NCBI GenBank assembly: GCA_001769975.1
Contig: MEPW01000054.1
Span: 44,888 to 108,887, forward strand
Reading direction: 5' to 3'
From: Bdellovibrionales bacterium RIFOXYA1_FULL_36_14
GTDB lineage: Bacteria > Bdellovibrionota > Bacteriovoracia > Bacteriovoracales > Bacteriovoracaceae
Length of the DNA stretch: 64,000 bases
Part shown: positions 53,846 to 62,751 of the stretch, piece by piece
Layout of the letters: each line of letters begins with the position of its first letter
Position numbering within the stretch: the stretch's first letter is position 1
Notes under the pieces: generated by a model
Told to the model about the DNA's origin: nothing
Seen by the model: the letters and a program-made list of their open reading frames with translations, nothing else
The model's database searches: none
Program-made: the position numbers and the translations under genes

Positions 53846-54361
53846 ATGAAACAGTTAAAAAATAAAAAGGATGACTTTAAAAGCGGACAATCAATTGTGG
53901 AATTTATGATATTTTTGCCACTGATCATGATAATTTTCTTGATGACGATTACTATATCCGCATCAATCAATGGATCAATTAATCAACTTAAGGCAACCCG
54001 GGGATATTTTTACTTTTTAACTAAGGGAAACTCAAGAGGGCCATTTGTGCAGGATTTGGCAACCATGATCGGAAAGGTTGACATGGTGGGAGTACATGTA
54101 CTGGGTTGGTATAATTACGCTGTCGGAGTCGAAGCGGTAGCACCTTGTTATTCATTGCAGTCATTGATTACTAGCCAGGCAAGTGATGTTTGTGAAAATA
54201 CCAGTAGCATTAGTGGAAAAAATGCCAAATCGAAGTTTATTCGACCGTTTACAGTATATGGTGTCTGTAGTGCTTATGTTTATAAAATAAATAATCAAGC
54301 AGATTATACGGATATGAGCGGGGTGGCTTGGTCTTCTGGATATTGTGCTCGAAGAAAATAA
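53846..54361 (+). CDS. TadE-like prepilin (minor pilin 4)
   Basis: 171 residues. The leader ends at Gly14, then QSIVEFMIFLPLIMIIFLMT with Glu19 at +5, the classic TadE opening. The globular part has four Cys (APCYS, DVCEN, GVCSA, GYCARR). It has the same build as the preceding gene and closes the run of five G/Q-type pilin-like genes. A gap of 106 bases, with only a weak promoter-like pair (TTGTCA at 54417, TAAAAT at 54438), separates it from cpaB. Confidence 0.82.
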   Translation: MKQLKNKKDDFKSGQSIVEFMIFLPLIMIIFLMTITISASINGSINQLKATRGYFYFLTKGNSRGPFVQDLATMIGKVDMVGVHVLGWYNYAVGVEAVAPCYSLQSLITSQASDVCENTSSISGKNAKSKFIRPFTVYGVCSAYVYKINNQADYTDMSGVAWSSGYCARRK

Positions 54362-54467
54362 ACTGTTTCGGTCAGATATTTTCTTGTTTAGGACAAAACT
54401 TCCTCATATCCGAAAGTTGTCATTAAGTCTGATAAAATAAAATCAAATAATTGGGTGAGGTTATATT

Positions 54468-55274
54468 ATGAATACACGTTCATTTTCATTGGCACTGATT
54501 TTGGCGCTTTTGGCCATGGTAATCGTATGGACGTATGTAGACAGCGAGATAAGCGAAGTGAAAAAAGAATATGGACAAGCTCAAACAGTTATTGTTGCTT
54601 CACGAGATATTAATGAATTGGAGTTAATTGATGATTCCATGATTGATTCTATAGCTGTGCCGATGAAGTTCGCACAGCCCGGTAATTTTAAAAGTAAAAA
54701 AGAGTTGATGAACACTGTTGCCATGGTTGCTATAAAAAAAGGCGAGCAAATTACCAAACCTAGAGTAGATTATCCAGGAGTAAAAACAGGATTGTCCAGA
54801 CAGGTTAGTCCTGATAAAAGAGCCATCGCAATATTAGTTAGTGATAGAACGGCGGTAAGTAAATTAGTCAAGCCTGGAGATCGCGTAGATGTTTTAGCTT
54901 GGATCGACTATGGATCAGGTAGAAAAGATATTCAAAAAGTATCCACGGTTTTGCAAGATGTGATGGTTCTCTCTACCGGGTTTGATATGACCAATTCACT
55001 TCCTATGTATGGAAGAAAAACTGACAAAGTTATTGAAGCTATGAAATTAAACACCTATAGCAACTATACGACAGTTACGTTAGAAGTGACATCTTTTGAA
55101 GCGCAACAGTTGGTTTTTTTACTTAACTTCAACACAGATCCCTACTTAGTGTTACGAAATAATAATGATAGGGATCGGGTAAAAATCAAACCGACTAAAG
55201 TCTTTGATGTTCTTGGTGACGATGCCCAAGAGGCAAAATTATTTTTTCAACAGAAATATAGTGAGAAAAAATAA
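54468..55274 (+). CDS. cpaB: Flp pilus assembly protein CpaB/RcpC
   Basis: 268 residues. An N-terminal anchor (SFSLALILALLAMVIVWTYV) is followed by a SAF domain (TVIVASRDINELELIDDSMI, about 40-105) and the CpaB core: SPDKRAIAILVSDRTAVSKL, VKPGDRVDVLAWIDYGSG, QKVSTVLQDVMVLSTG and YTTVTLEVTSFEAQQLVFLL. CpaB-type proteins help gate or stabilise the secretin in the periplasm. GAGG lies upstream of the ATG. The secretin gene follows after two bases. Confidence 0.92.
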   Translation: MNTRSFSLALILALLAMVIVWTYVDSEISEVKKEYGQAQTVIVASRDINELELIDDSMIDSIAVPMKFAQPGNFKSKKELMNTVAMVAIKKGEQITKPRVDYPGVKTGLSRQVSPDKRAIAILVSDRTAVSKLVKPGDRVDVLAWIDYGSGRKDIQKVSTVLQDVMVLSTGFDMTNSLPMYGRKTDKVIEAMKLNTYSNYTTVTLEVTSFEAQQLVFLLNFNTDPYLVLRNNNDRDRVKIKPTKVFDVLGDDAQEAKLFFQQKYSEKK

Positions 55275-55276
55275 AT

Positions 55277-57109
55277 ATGGGAAAAATTATAATTTTAATT
55301 TTTACAATTTGTTTTATGAATTTGGCTTTTTGTCAGGACGCTGAGACGGATACTGAAACAGAGACTAGCATAGATACTACTGCTACTGAAGCTCAAAAAA
55401 TTGAGATAGAAGAATCTGTTGCTGAGACTAAAGACCTAGAAGCTAAGGAAGAAGTCACAGAAGAAGTTAAAGAAGCTGTTAAAGTAGAAGATACTTCATC
55501 AGTCAGCGAGGCACCATCTTCCAATCTAGAATCGGAACAAGTCAAGGAAGAGGTACCAGAAGTAAAAGAGACAGTACAATCGACAACAGCGTCAGATCAG
55601 GACCAATCAGATTCATTGGAGACCTTAGTAGTTAAGCCCGATGAATTACAAACAGAAAACAATAATACTGATAATAAATCAGAAGATATTAAACCAGAAC
55701 AGATGGAAGTTGAAGTCGTTTTAGGTGTTGATAAACATCTTGAATTGGATTTTATTCCAAACAGACAAGTTCAGGTGGGGAACAGATCTGTCTTGGATTA
55801 TGAATTTCTGGTGGGACGAAAAGAAATAACATTAAAAGGTTTAAAACCTGGAACCACGAACGTTACTTTGAGAGACAACACTGATCCAGATAAAAAGCTT
55901 ACTCTTAATATTAAAGTTACTACCAACGCGCAATCTAAAGTTTTGCAAGATCTTCAATCCTTTTTAAAAGATATTGAAGGTATTGAAATAAAAGTGGTGG
56001 GGGATACTATTACCCTGGACGGCTTTTTAGTTATTCCCGATGATATTGGAAGAATTCTTTATATATTAGAGAAATACCCCGACATTGTTAATTTGGTCGA
56101 ATTGTCCCCTCAAACCCAAAGAGAAGTTGCTAAAAAAATGCAAGAAGAAATTCACGCTGCAGGCATGAGACAAGTTAACGTGCGAATAATACATAAGACT
56201 TTTGTGCTGGAAGGAGTTGTATCCTCCAATGAAGAAAAGTCAAAAGCATCTCGAATTGCTACCCTCTTTTTACCAGATCGAATCCAGTCTTTGGCAAAAA
56301 GAAAAGGTGGAATTGAAACGGTACCCAGGTCAATTATTCAGGATTTTATAAGTGTTAATGAAAAAAAAGATCAACCACCTTTGCCTAAACTTGTAAAGAT
56401 TACAGCTCAATTTGTCGAGCTGACCAAATCTTTTTCAGATGTTTTTGGTTTTGAATGGTCACCGTGGCTAGGCGGAAGTGGTGGTGAAATACAACTTGGA
56501 AGAACCAGCGGAGGACTCACGACTAATTCCAAGAGCACTTTATCTGCAATTATTTCTGATCTTTTTCCAAAACTTCTATCAGCTCAAAACGCTGGACATG
56601 CAAGGGTCATTCAATCGAGTGTTTTAATTGTCAAAGAAGATGTAGTGGGTACGATCAAAAAAATTGTTGAATCAGTTAACCCAATCGGAAGTGGTGAATT
56701 CCAGAAAAGCCAAACCAGTAAGGGTGGATACCAACTTGAAGTTAAACCTAAAATTTTAAAAGATGAAAATATTGATCTTGAGATTGTTATGGATTCGGAT
56801 ACGATTTCTGGACGTAGTCAAGAAGAAATTGAAACACTTAAAAATAATATTAAAACTACGCTAATTGTTAAAAGTAAAGAGTCCGCTGTTATTGGAGGAG
56901 TGTTTGATAAGAAAGATGAAACTCAATTTAATACACCCTCTCCACAAAAAGTTAGAGAGGGAGAGGGGCAAAAGCTTTTTTCATTTATCAGAGGTAAGCA
57001 AAATGTTGTAAGTAAGGCACAGTTTGTGATGTTCATTACACCGGAAATTATTCCCTCAGCATCAACTGGTGCGGAAGATATAAAGAAAAAATTTAGAAGG
57101 AGAAAATAG
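55277..57109 (+). CDS. cpaC: Tad pilus secretin CpaC/RcpA with long acidic N-terminal region
   Basis: 610 residues. Signal peptide KIIILIFTICFMNLAFC. An unusual Glu/Thr/Ser/Asp-rich low-complexity region (about 20-150) follows. The standard CpaC parts come next: NRQVQVGNRSVLDYEFLVGR (pilus-secretin N domain), TLKGLKPGTTNVTLRDN, BON-like segments (EGIEIKVVGDTITLDGFLVI and AGMRQVNVRIIHKTFVLEGV), then the secretin core with KITAQFVELTKSFSDVFGFE and ESAVIGGVFDKKDETQF, and the closing AQFVMFITPEIIPS. It forms the outer-membrane pore for the Flp pilus. The acidic insert is atypical and probably disordered in the periplasm. Confidence 0.92.
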   Translation: MGKIIILIFTICFMNLAFCQDAETDTETETSIDTTATEAQKIEIEESVAETKDLEAKEEVTEEVKEAVKVEDTSSVSEAPSSNLESEQVKEEVPEVKETVQSTTASDQDQSDSLETLVVKPDELQTENNNTDNKSEDIKPEQMEVEVVLGVDKHLELDFIPNRQVQVGNRSVLDYEFLVGRKEITLKGLKPGTTNVTLRDNTDPDKKLTLNIKVTTNAQSKVLQDLQSFLKDIEGIEIKVVGDTITLDGFLVIPDDIGRILYILEKYPDIVNLVELSPQTQREVAKKMQEEIHAAGMRQVNVRIIHKTFVLEGVVSSNEEKSKASRIATLFLPDRIQSLAKRKGGIETVPRSIIQDFISVNEKKDQPPLPKLVKITAQFVELTKSFSDVFGFEWSPWLGGSGGEIQLGRTSGGLTTNSKSTLSAIISDLFPKLLSAQNAGHARVIQSSVLIVKEDVVGTIKKIVESVNPIGSGEFQKSQTSKGGYQLEVKPKILKDENIDLEIVMDSDTISGRSQEEIETLKNNIKTTLIVKSKESAVIGGVFDKKDETQFNTPSPQKVREGEGQKLFSFIRGKQNVVSKAQFVMFITPEIIPSASTGAEDIKKKFRRRK

Positions 57110-59275
57110 TTGGCAGGTTACGTAATAGCAATTGCCGGAGGTAAGGGCGGGGTTGGTAAATCTCAAGTAGCAGCCAATATAGCGTTCTCATTTGCCCAAG
57201 AATCAAAAAATAAAGTACTGTTATTGGATTTTGATCAAAAAGCAAGTGGTGATCAAGATTTCATTACGGGTATCAAATCAAATAAAACAGTAAAAGAACT
57301 TTCTGAATTTAAAGGAGCTATTGATCCAAGAAGTATAGAACCGTTTTTAGGCCGGCACCCGGTGGGGGTTTCATATTTGGCAATGTCCACCGATGCTACC
57401 ACATCTTTGAATATTAATGTCGATGGATTAACAAAGACCCTGAAAGCCCTACCTAATATTTTCCCAATTACTATAATTGATTGTGGAAGTGAACTAAATG
57501 ATTTAGCGCTTAAGGCAATGGAGTTTTCTACGGTCATATTTCTGGTGGTTACTCCGGACATTTTAGCAGCTAATCAGACCAAAAGAATGTATTCCGATTT
57601 ATTAACTCAGCTTTTTCCTAAGGATGTAATTCAGATTCTAGTCAATCAATTTCAACAAGGTCATCCGGTTACTCCAGATGTTATATCTAAACAAATTGGT
57701 AAACCAATTTTCTCATTGATTCCAAAAGATGATGAGACTTGTATTGCTTCTTTAAATATGAGGAAACCTGCAGTGACAGTATTTCAAAATAGTGCCTTTA
57801 CAAGAGGTATTCAAGAGACTGTTAGAAAAATAATTCAAAAAAATGTTTTGCAAGCTCTATCAAAACTACAAAGAAAAGCGCCAGAAAAGAAAAAACTTTT
57901 GCCGGGGGGAATGAAAGAAGGTGGAAACATTGTTAACCGCCCTTGGATAGATTTAAAGATGCGAGTTCACACATCACTAGTTGATGAATTGGATATGAAA
58001 GAAAGAGATAAGGATAAAAATGATCCCAACGCAGCAATTATAATGCGAGAAAGGGCGAAGAAAAAAGTGGTTGAGTTACTTGGAAAAGAGGAAACCAAAA
58101 GTGTAATTGATTCACGTGAAGATATGAATCAAATTGTTAAAGAAATTTTAGATGAAGCTCTAGGTCTTGGACCGCTGGAAGATTTACTTGCAGATAAAAC
58201 CATTTCGGAAATAATGGTGGTAGGCCCCTATAAAGTTTATTACGAACAGTCTGGGAAAATAAAATTATCGAAGGTAACATTTTCCAATGATCGGCAAGTG
58301 CTAAACGTTATTGAGAGGATCGTTTCTCCTATTGGAAGAAGAATCGATGAAAAAACTCCTTACGTGGACGCTAGGCTTCGTGATGGCTCGCGGGTTCATG
58401 CCATCATTCCCCCATCGGCGATTGATGGTTGTTGCATTACCATTAGAAAATTTCCTGAGAACCGACTAACTTGGAAGGATTTAGTTATCTATGGATCAGC
58501 CACTCAAGAGATGGCAGACTTTCTAAGGATTGCAGTGGAAGGTCATAGAAACATAATTATTAGTGGTGGTACTGGTTCTGGTAAGACAACGCTTATTAAT
58601 ATATTAGGCGGTTTTATTCCTGCTAATGAGAGAATTATCACTTGTGAAGATTCAGCAGAATTAGATCTGCCGCAAGAACATGTGGTTAGGCTAGAAACTA
58701 AACCACCATCGCTGGAAGGTGAGGGTGAGATTGATATCAGACTTTTAGTAAAACAGACACTGCGGATGCGACCTGACCGGATTATTGTTGGTGAGTGTCG
58801 CGGTGGAGAGGCTCTTGATATGTTACAGGCTATGGGTACTGGACATGATGGTTCAATGACAACCGTTCATGCCAACAATCCAAGAGAGGCTATTGGACGA
58901 TTGGAAACCCTGGTTCAATATGCGGGGACAGGGTTGGCCCCAAAGGTAATAAGAGAAATGATTGCTTCAGCCTTACATATGATTGTTCAGCAGTCGAGAA
59001 TGGAGGATGGTTCCAGAAAAATGACCCATATAACTGAGCTGGGTGGATTACAAGGAGATGTAGTTATCTTGCAAGATATTTTTCTCTTCTATCAGGAGGG
59101 GATGGATAAGTCCGGTAAAATTACTGGAAAATTTCAGGCGACTGGATTTATTCCTAAGTTTATCGAAGTGTTGGAGCGGAAGGGATATAACATTCCACGA
59201 GATCTGTTTTCTAATAAAATGCAAACTAAACCGACCTCATCTTCATCTCCAGAAACACAAAGAGGTAAAAAGTGA
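57110..59275 (+). CDS. TadZ-TadA (CpaE-CpaF) fusion: polar localisation ATPase plus pilus motor ATPase
   Basis: 721 residues from TTG 57110, with AAGGAG eight bases upstream and directly after the cpaC stop. Residues 1-265 are a MinD/ParA-like domain: deviant Walker A GGKGGVGKS (10-18), VLLLDFDQKASGDQDF, and ITIIDCGSELNDLALK. After a linker, residues about 285-690 are a complete TadA/CpaF secretion ATPase: LGLGPLEDLLADKTISEIMV, YVDARLRDGSRVHAIIPPSA, Walker A GGTGSGKTT (486-494), MRPDRIIVGECRGGEALDML, and GHDGSMTTVHANNPREAIGR. These are normally two separate proteins (TadZ/CpaE and TadA/CpaF). No stop or frameshift lies between them. The end overlaps tadB by four bases. Confidence 0.93.
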   Translation: MAGYVIAIAGGKGGVGKSQVAANIAFSFAQESKNKVLLLDFDQKASGDQDFITGIKSNKTVKELSEFKGAIDPRSIEPFLGRHPVGVSYLAMSTDATTSLNINVDGLTKTLKALPNIFPITIIDCGSELNDLALKAMEFSTVIFLVVTPDILAANQTKRMYSDLLTQLFPKDVIQILVNQFQQGHPVTPDVISKQIGKPIFSLIPKDDETCIASLNMRKPAVTVFQNSAFTRGIQETVRKIIQKNVLQALSKLQRKAPEKKKLLPGGMKEGGNIVNRPWIDLKMRVHTSLVDELDMKERDKDKNDPNAAIIMRERAKKKVVELLGKEETKSVIDSREDMNQIVKEILDEALGLGPLEDLLADKTISEIMVVGPYKVYYEQSGKIKLSKVTFSNDRQVLNVIERIVSPIGRRIDEKTPYVDARLRDGSRVHAIIPPSAIDGCCITIRKFPENRLTWKDLVIYGSATQEMADFLRIAVEGHRNIIISGGTGSGKTTLINILGGFIPANERIITCEDSAELDLPQEHVVRLETKPPSLEGEGEIDIRLLVKQTLRMRPDRIIVGECRGGEALDMLQAMGTGHDGSMTTVHANNPREAIGRLETLVQYAGTGLAPKVIREMIASALHMIVQQSRMEDGSRKMTHITELGGLQGDVVILQDIFLFYQEGMDKSGKITGKFQATGFIPKFIEVLERKGYNIPRDLFSNKMQTKPTSSSSPETQRGKK

Positions 59276-60174
59276 CACAGGTTCTACATCCCTTCTTGCA
59301 ATTGCTGGGTTTGAAAGGTGTAATCGGAGTCATTGGTTTGATGACTTTTTTGATGGTTTACAAACATAGTATTAAAATCTTTGCCTGGATTGAAAATAAT
59401 ACCTACGGTACTAGAAATTATGTTGTCGAAAAATTTGATTACTTATTTTTAAAAGTGAATCCAACATATGTCACTTATGTTCTACTGTTTTTAAGCTTTG
59501 GCAATGGTATGTTGGTTTTAATTATATGTGGAATTTTTTCGTGGTGGATGTGGGGATGTATTTTAGCATTAGTCGTTTCATTTATTGGTTGGAAAATTCC
59601 TAAACCATTTATGAATTATTTGGTGAAAAGAAGAATTGATGCTTATTCTAGTCAAATGGTGGATGGATTAACCTTACTGGCTAACGGAATACGCGCAGGC
59701 TTATCAGTACCACAATCTATTGGTATGGTGGTAGACGAGCTGCCTATACCCATTTCGCAAGAATTTAATTTAATTTTGCAGCAAAATAAAATTGGTGTTC
59801 CTTTGGAAGAATGTTTTGAGAATTTAGCTAAAAGAGTACCTACGGAAGACAACGATATGTTTGTATCCAGTGTAAATATTTTAAGAGAAACTGGGGGTAA
59901 TTTATCCGAGGTTTTTGACACAATAGTGTCAGTAATCAGAGAAAGAATAAGGCTGAAACAGAAAATTGATTCTGCTACAGCTCAAGGGAAGTTTCAAGGA
60001 TTAACCATTTTTTGCATGCCCTGGGTAGTTTTGTCCCTATATTTTGTTTCAGATCCCAATACAGTTATTCAGATTTTTACAGAACCGCTTGGAATTATTG
60101 CACTAATTTTTGCCTTTGTGTTGGATTGTATAGGGGGGTATTTTATTCTTAAAATTGTTAACATAAAAGTATAA
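59272..60174 (+). CDS. tadB: Tad pilus inner-membrane platform protein TadB
   Basis: 300 residues, overlapping the motor gene (GTGA). Hydrophobic segments at the N-terminus and about 65-110 precede the T2SSF domain: VDGLTLLANGIRAGLSVPQS, IGMVVDELPIPISQEF, VSSVNILRETGGNLSEVFDT and IDSATAQGKFQGLTIFCMPW. Two membrane helices end the protein. Tad systems normally pair TadB with a second platform protein, TadC. None follows; the next gene is a YD-repeat protein. Confidence 0.9.
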   Translation: MTQVLHPFLQLLGLKGVIGVIGLMTFLMVYKHSIKIFAWIENNTYGTRNYVVEKFDYLFLKVNPTYVTYVLLFLSFGNGMLVLIICGIFSWWMWGCILALVVSFIGWKIPKPFMNYLVKRRIDAYSSQMVDGLTLLANGIRAGLSVPQSIGMVVDELPIPISQEFNLILQQNKIGVPLEECFENLAKRVPTEDNDMFVSSVNILRETGGNLSEVFDTIVSVIRERIRLKQKIDSATAQGKFQGLTIFCMPWVVLSLYFVSDPNTVIQIFTEPLGIIALIFAFVLDCIGGYFILKIVNIKV

Positions 60175-60282
60175 AATAATATTAAGTGCTACCGGTAATC
60201 TAACCGATAGTAACTTTAGAGATTTAGGTGAAAATGATTAAGATATTTAAAGAGTGAAAATAAATAAAAAAGGATTGGTATT

Positions 60283-61911
60283 ATGAAATTGCTTAAATTG
60301 TTTCTTTTTTTACTCCCACTAATCGGGTATGCCGGAGTGAATTTAAAAAATGGTAATTTTTATATTTCGTATACTGACATAGGAGCTCCGGGAAAAGGAG
60401 AGGATTTAAAGATTGTTAGAACCTACAATTCAAAGGCGACTAGGATTGGATGGTTTGGCTTTGGTTGGGGCAGTGAATTTGAGACTTTTTTGAGTGTTTC
60501 AGCAGATAGCTCTATTATTATTCATGAAAACGGTTCTGGGGCAATGACTAGATTTGTTCCTAAAACTGCACTTGATGTTGACCAAGCTGCAAATAATATT
60601 GTAGCCGAAATAAGAAAAAATACCACCCTTAGTGAGAAAGATGCTGCTAATCTTATTAGCAAGCTAAAAGGGGACGCTGAATTGAGGCATGCTTATGCTA
60701 AAAAATTTGATGTCAAGGGAGAGTTGGCAATAGGGACGATGCTTTACTCCAGCGATTTTGGCCCACAAAAAGTTGAGAAGATAAAAGATGGTTATGTTCG
60801 TTATTTTAATTCAGGTAAAAAGGAGTACTTTGATAATGAAGGAAGAATTTCTAAGATCGTTGACAAAAATAGCTACATTGTTGATTTTAGTTATAAGGGG
60901 AAAGCACTTACTTCAATTAAAGATTCTGATGGTAAACAATTATTTTTTGACTGGTATGATAGTGGCAAGGTTGCAAAAATCACCACGACGGCTAAGGACA
61001 AAGCAGCTACCTATAAATATGAAGGTCATGATTTAGTATTCGCCCAAGCAGCTAGCGATCATAAATTTGTTTATGTTTATGATGGCAACCACAATATGGT
61101 TCAGGTGAAGTATTCAGATAATTCAAAGATGGATATCACTTACGAACCTAAGACTCAATTTGTCTCGACGATAACTGATAGATATTCATCCAAAGTCAGT
61201 TATGTTTATGGTGCTGATAAAGCCAATCCTGATTTTCACTATTGGACGACGGTGACCAAAGAAGGTTTGAATGCTAGACAGATGCAAAATAAATATGAGT
61301 ATTATATCAAAGCTATGCCCGATGGGGCCCTTTATACTGAGAGGATAATTACGGAAGTGGAAGGTATTAAAACTGATACCGTCTATAATGAGTTTAAACT
61401 TCCAATTAAAATTACTCGGGGGAATTTTGCTACTTCATTTAAGTATAATGAAAACGGACTGTTGACAGAAAAGATTAGCAGAGGAGAACTTATCAAGATT
61501 AGTTATGACGAGAAACACAACAAAATTAATAGGGTCGAAAATAGTAAGGAAGGCAAAGTTTATAGTTGGACAAATTTTATTTACGATAATAAGGGAAATC
61601 TCGCTAAAGCTGAAAGTAGCGAAGGTAAATCGGTATTTCTGTCCTACGATATAAGTGGAAGGATTACTCAGATGGTTGACCGAGGTGACAGTAATGAAAA
61701 AAGAACTTTAGTTTTCTCTTACGGATCCTTGGGCAAACCAGTTAAAATTCAGATGGTTGGAAAAGGCGAAATAAGCGTTTCTTATGATAATTATGGCGCC
61801 ATTAAGAAGGTTGATTCACCAAAAGGTCATAAGATGGCCTTAGAGGTAACCCAGGCTTTTCAATCGCTTCTTTCAATAGTTAAACCAGCAGGGGTTAATT
61901 TAAATATGTAA
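60283..61911 (+). CDS. Secreted RHS/YD-repeat protein at the end of the Tad locus
   Basis: 542 residues; AAGGA lies about eight bases upstream. Signal peptide KLLKLFLFLLPLIGYA. The N-terminus (VNLKNGNFYISYTDIGAPGK, then LKIVRTYNSKATRIGWFGFG and WGSEFETFL) is the DUF6531-like cap of RHS proteins. Many YD-type repeats follow (YFDNEGRISKIVDKNSYIVD, FKYNENGLLTEKISRGELIK, FIYDNKGNLAKAESSEG, LSYDISGRITQMVD). There is no RHS core-end motif (such as DPxGxx) or toxin domain, so it is not a polymorphic toxin of the usual kind. Position after tadB, 108 bases away, suggests a surface or pilus-associated adhesin, which is inference. Confidence 0.85.
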   Translation: MKLLKLFLFLLPLIGYAGVNLKNGNFYISYTDIGAPGKGEDLKIVRTYNSKATRIGWFGFGWGSEFETFLSVSADSSIIIHENGSGAMTRFVPKTALDVDQAANNIVAEIRKNTTLSEKDAANLISKLKGDAELRHAYAKKFDVKGELAIGTMLYSSDFGPQKVEKIKDGYVRYFNSGKKEYFDNEGRISKIVDKNSYIVDFSYKGKALTSIKDSDGKQLFFDWYDSGKVAKITTTAKDKAATYKYEGHDLVFAQAASDHKFVYVYDGNHNMVQVKYSDNSKMDITYEPKTQFVSTITDRYSSKVSYVYGADKANPDFHYWTTVTKEGLNARQMQNKYEYYIKAMPDGALYTERIITEVEGIKTDTVYNEFKLPIKITRGNFATSFKYNENGLLTEKISRGELIKISYDEKHNKINRVENSKEGKVYSWTNFIYDNKGNLAKAESSEGKSVFLSYDISGRITQMVDRGDSNEKRTLVFSYGSLGKPVKIQMVGKGEISVSYDNYGAIKKVDSPKGHKMALEVTQAFQSLLSIVKPAGVNLNM

Positions 61912-61937
61912 TGCCAACTTTATGAGGCACTTTTTTT
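61912..61937 (+). terminator. Weak terminator-like hairpin after the YD-repeat gene
   Basis: TGCC and GGCA around a 10-base loop, then C and seven T. Only four pairs, so uncertain. Confidence 0.35.
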
Positions 61938-62016
61938 ATAAGAGATCAATATGTTTGGCAATTGTTTGGAGAAGATTGATAGTTAGAATATAATGGATTC
62001 ATACCGGAGAAAATAT

Positions 62017-62253
62017 ATGAAAAAACTCTTTTTGATAATTGTAATTGGATTTATGGCGTTGACGGGTATAGTTGTACAAGGTGAAGAAAGAGAAGAAAGT
62101 GGTAGCGATAAGGTAGCAGCTTCAGAAGATTTAAATGCTAAAAATTGTAATCCGACAGAGGTTGATGAAACTAAAAGGATTGGTGAGTTTTCCGGAGCTG
62201 ATCTTGGAAAATATGAAAATGAAGGCATGGGTACAGAGGTAAAACCAAAGTAA
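62017..62253 (+). CDS. Small exported protein of unknown function
   Basis: 78 residues from ATG 62017 with GGAG eight bases upstream; TATAAT at 61988-61993 is a likely -10. Signal peptide KKLFLIIVIGFMALTGIVV. The mature peptide is about 53 residues, acidic, with a single Cys (NAKNCNPTEVD) and Gly-rich end (FSGADLGKYENEGMGTEV). No family recognised. It is followed by a strong terminator, so it forms a single-gene unit. Confidence 0.65.
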   Translation: MKKLFLIIVIGFMALTGIVVQGEEREESGSDKVAASEDLNAKNCNPTEVDETKRIGEFSGADLGKYENEGMGTEVKPK

Positions 62254-62310
62254 TAAATTTTGTTTCGGTTACCTGGTTATAATTTAAAATAATATTTAAG
62301 TATTGTAATT

Positions 62311-62338
62311 AAGCCCCCTAAATCAGGGGGCTTTTTTT
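62311..62338 (+). terminator. Rho-independent terminator after 62017 gene
   Basis: Arms AAGCCCCCT and AGGGGGCTT around AAATC, then a T tract. Confidence 0.92.
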
Positions 62339-62454
62339 GGCACTAACAGGCTCTTTCAAGGAGTACCTGTCTAGAATCTATACAGATATAAAAGATTATA
62401 CGATTGAGTACTTATTAATACTTTATAAATAGTTAAAATCCTACATGCTCCTTT

Positions 62455-62468
62455 GGCACGACACATGC
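62455..62468 (+). promoter_or_regulatory. Sigma-54-type (-24/-12) promoter
   Basis: TTTGGCACGACACATGCAA: GG at 62455-62456 and GC at 62467-62468 are separated by exactly ten bases, and TTGGCACG matches the -24 consensus completely. The start would fall near 62480, about 37 bases before the gene at 62517. Confidence 0.55.
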
Positions 62469-62516
62469 AACTGTATTGGTAACAAGTGTTTTTAAGAAAA
62501 GAGCAAGGAGAGAAAT

Positions 62517-62729
62517 ATGAAAAGATTAATTTTAGCGTTTTTGGTTTTAAGTTTTTTTAGTTTTAATTTAAATGCAGGAGTAGCTGATTCTGAAAATACA
62601 AAACTTGTAAAATGTCAGGCAACAAAAGACGGCTCTAGAATGGCAGGAGAACCTAAAGTAAAAGAACTTAATGAACCACCAGTTGTGAAAACTCAAAATG
62701 ACAAAGCTAGTTCAGTAAAAGGTATATAA
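62517..62729 (+). CDS. Small exported protein behind sigma-54-like promoter
   Basis: 70 residues; AAGGAGA lies upstream of the ATG. Signal peptide KRLILAFLVLSFFSFNLNA. The mature peptide is about 51 residues, hydrophilic, with one Cys (KLVKCQATKDG) and a Lys/Pro/Val-rich end. It is similar in size and build to the protein at 62017 but not obviously homologous. A strong bidirectional terminator follows. Function unknown. Confidence 0.65.
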   Translation: MKRLILAFLVLSFFSFNLNAGVADSENTKLVKCQATKDGSRMAGEPKVKELNEPPVVKTQNDKASSVKGI

Positions 62730-62751
62730 ATTTAAATATTCTTCCCCCCCC

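Noticed and set aside
62339..62351. Another TTTGGCAC with a following GC, possible second sigma-54 promoter
   Set aside because: GG and GC are nine, not ten, bases apart, and the site directly abuts the terminator T tract.
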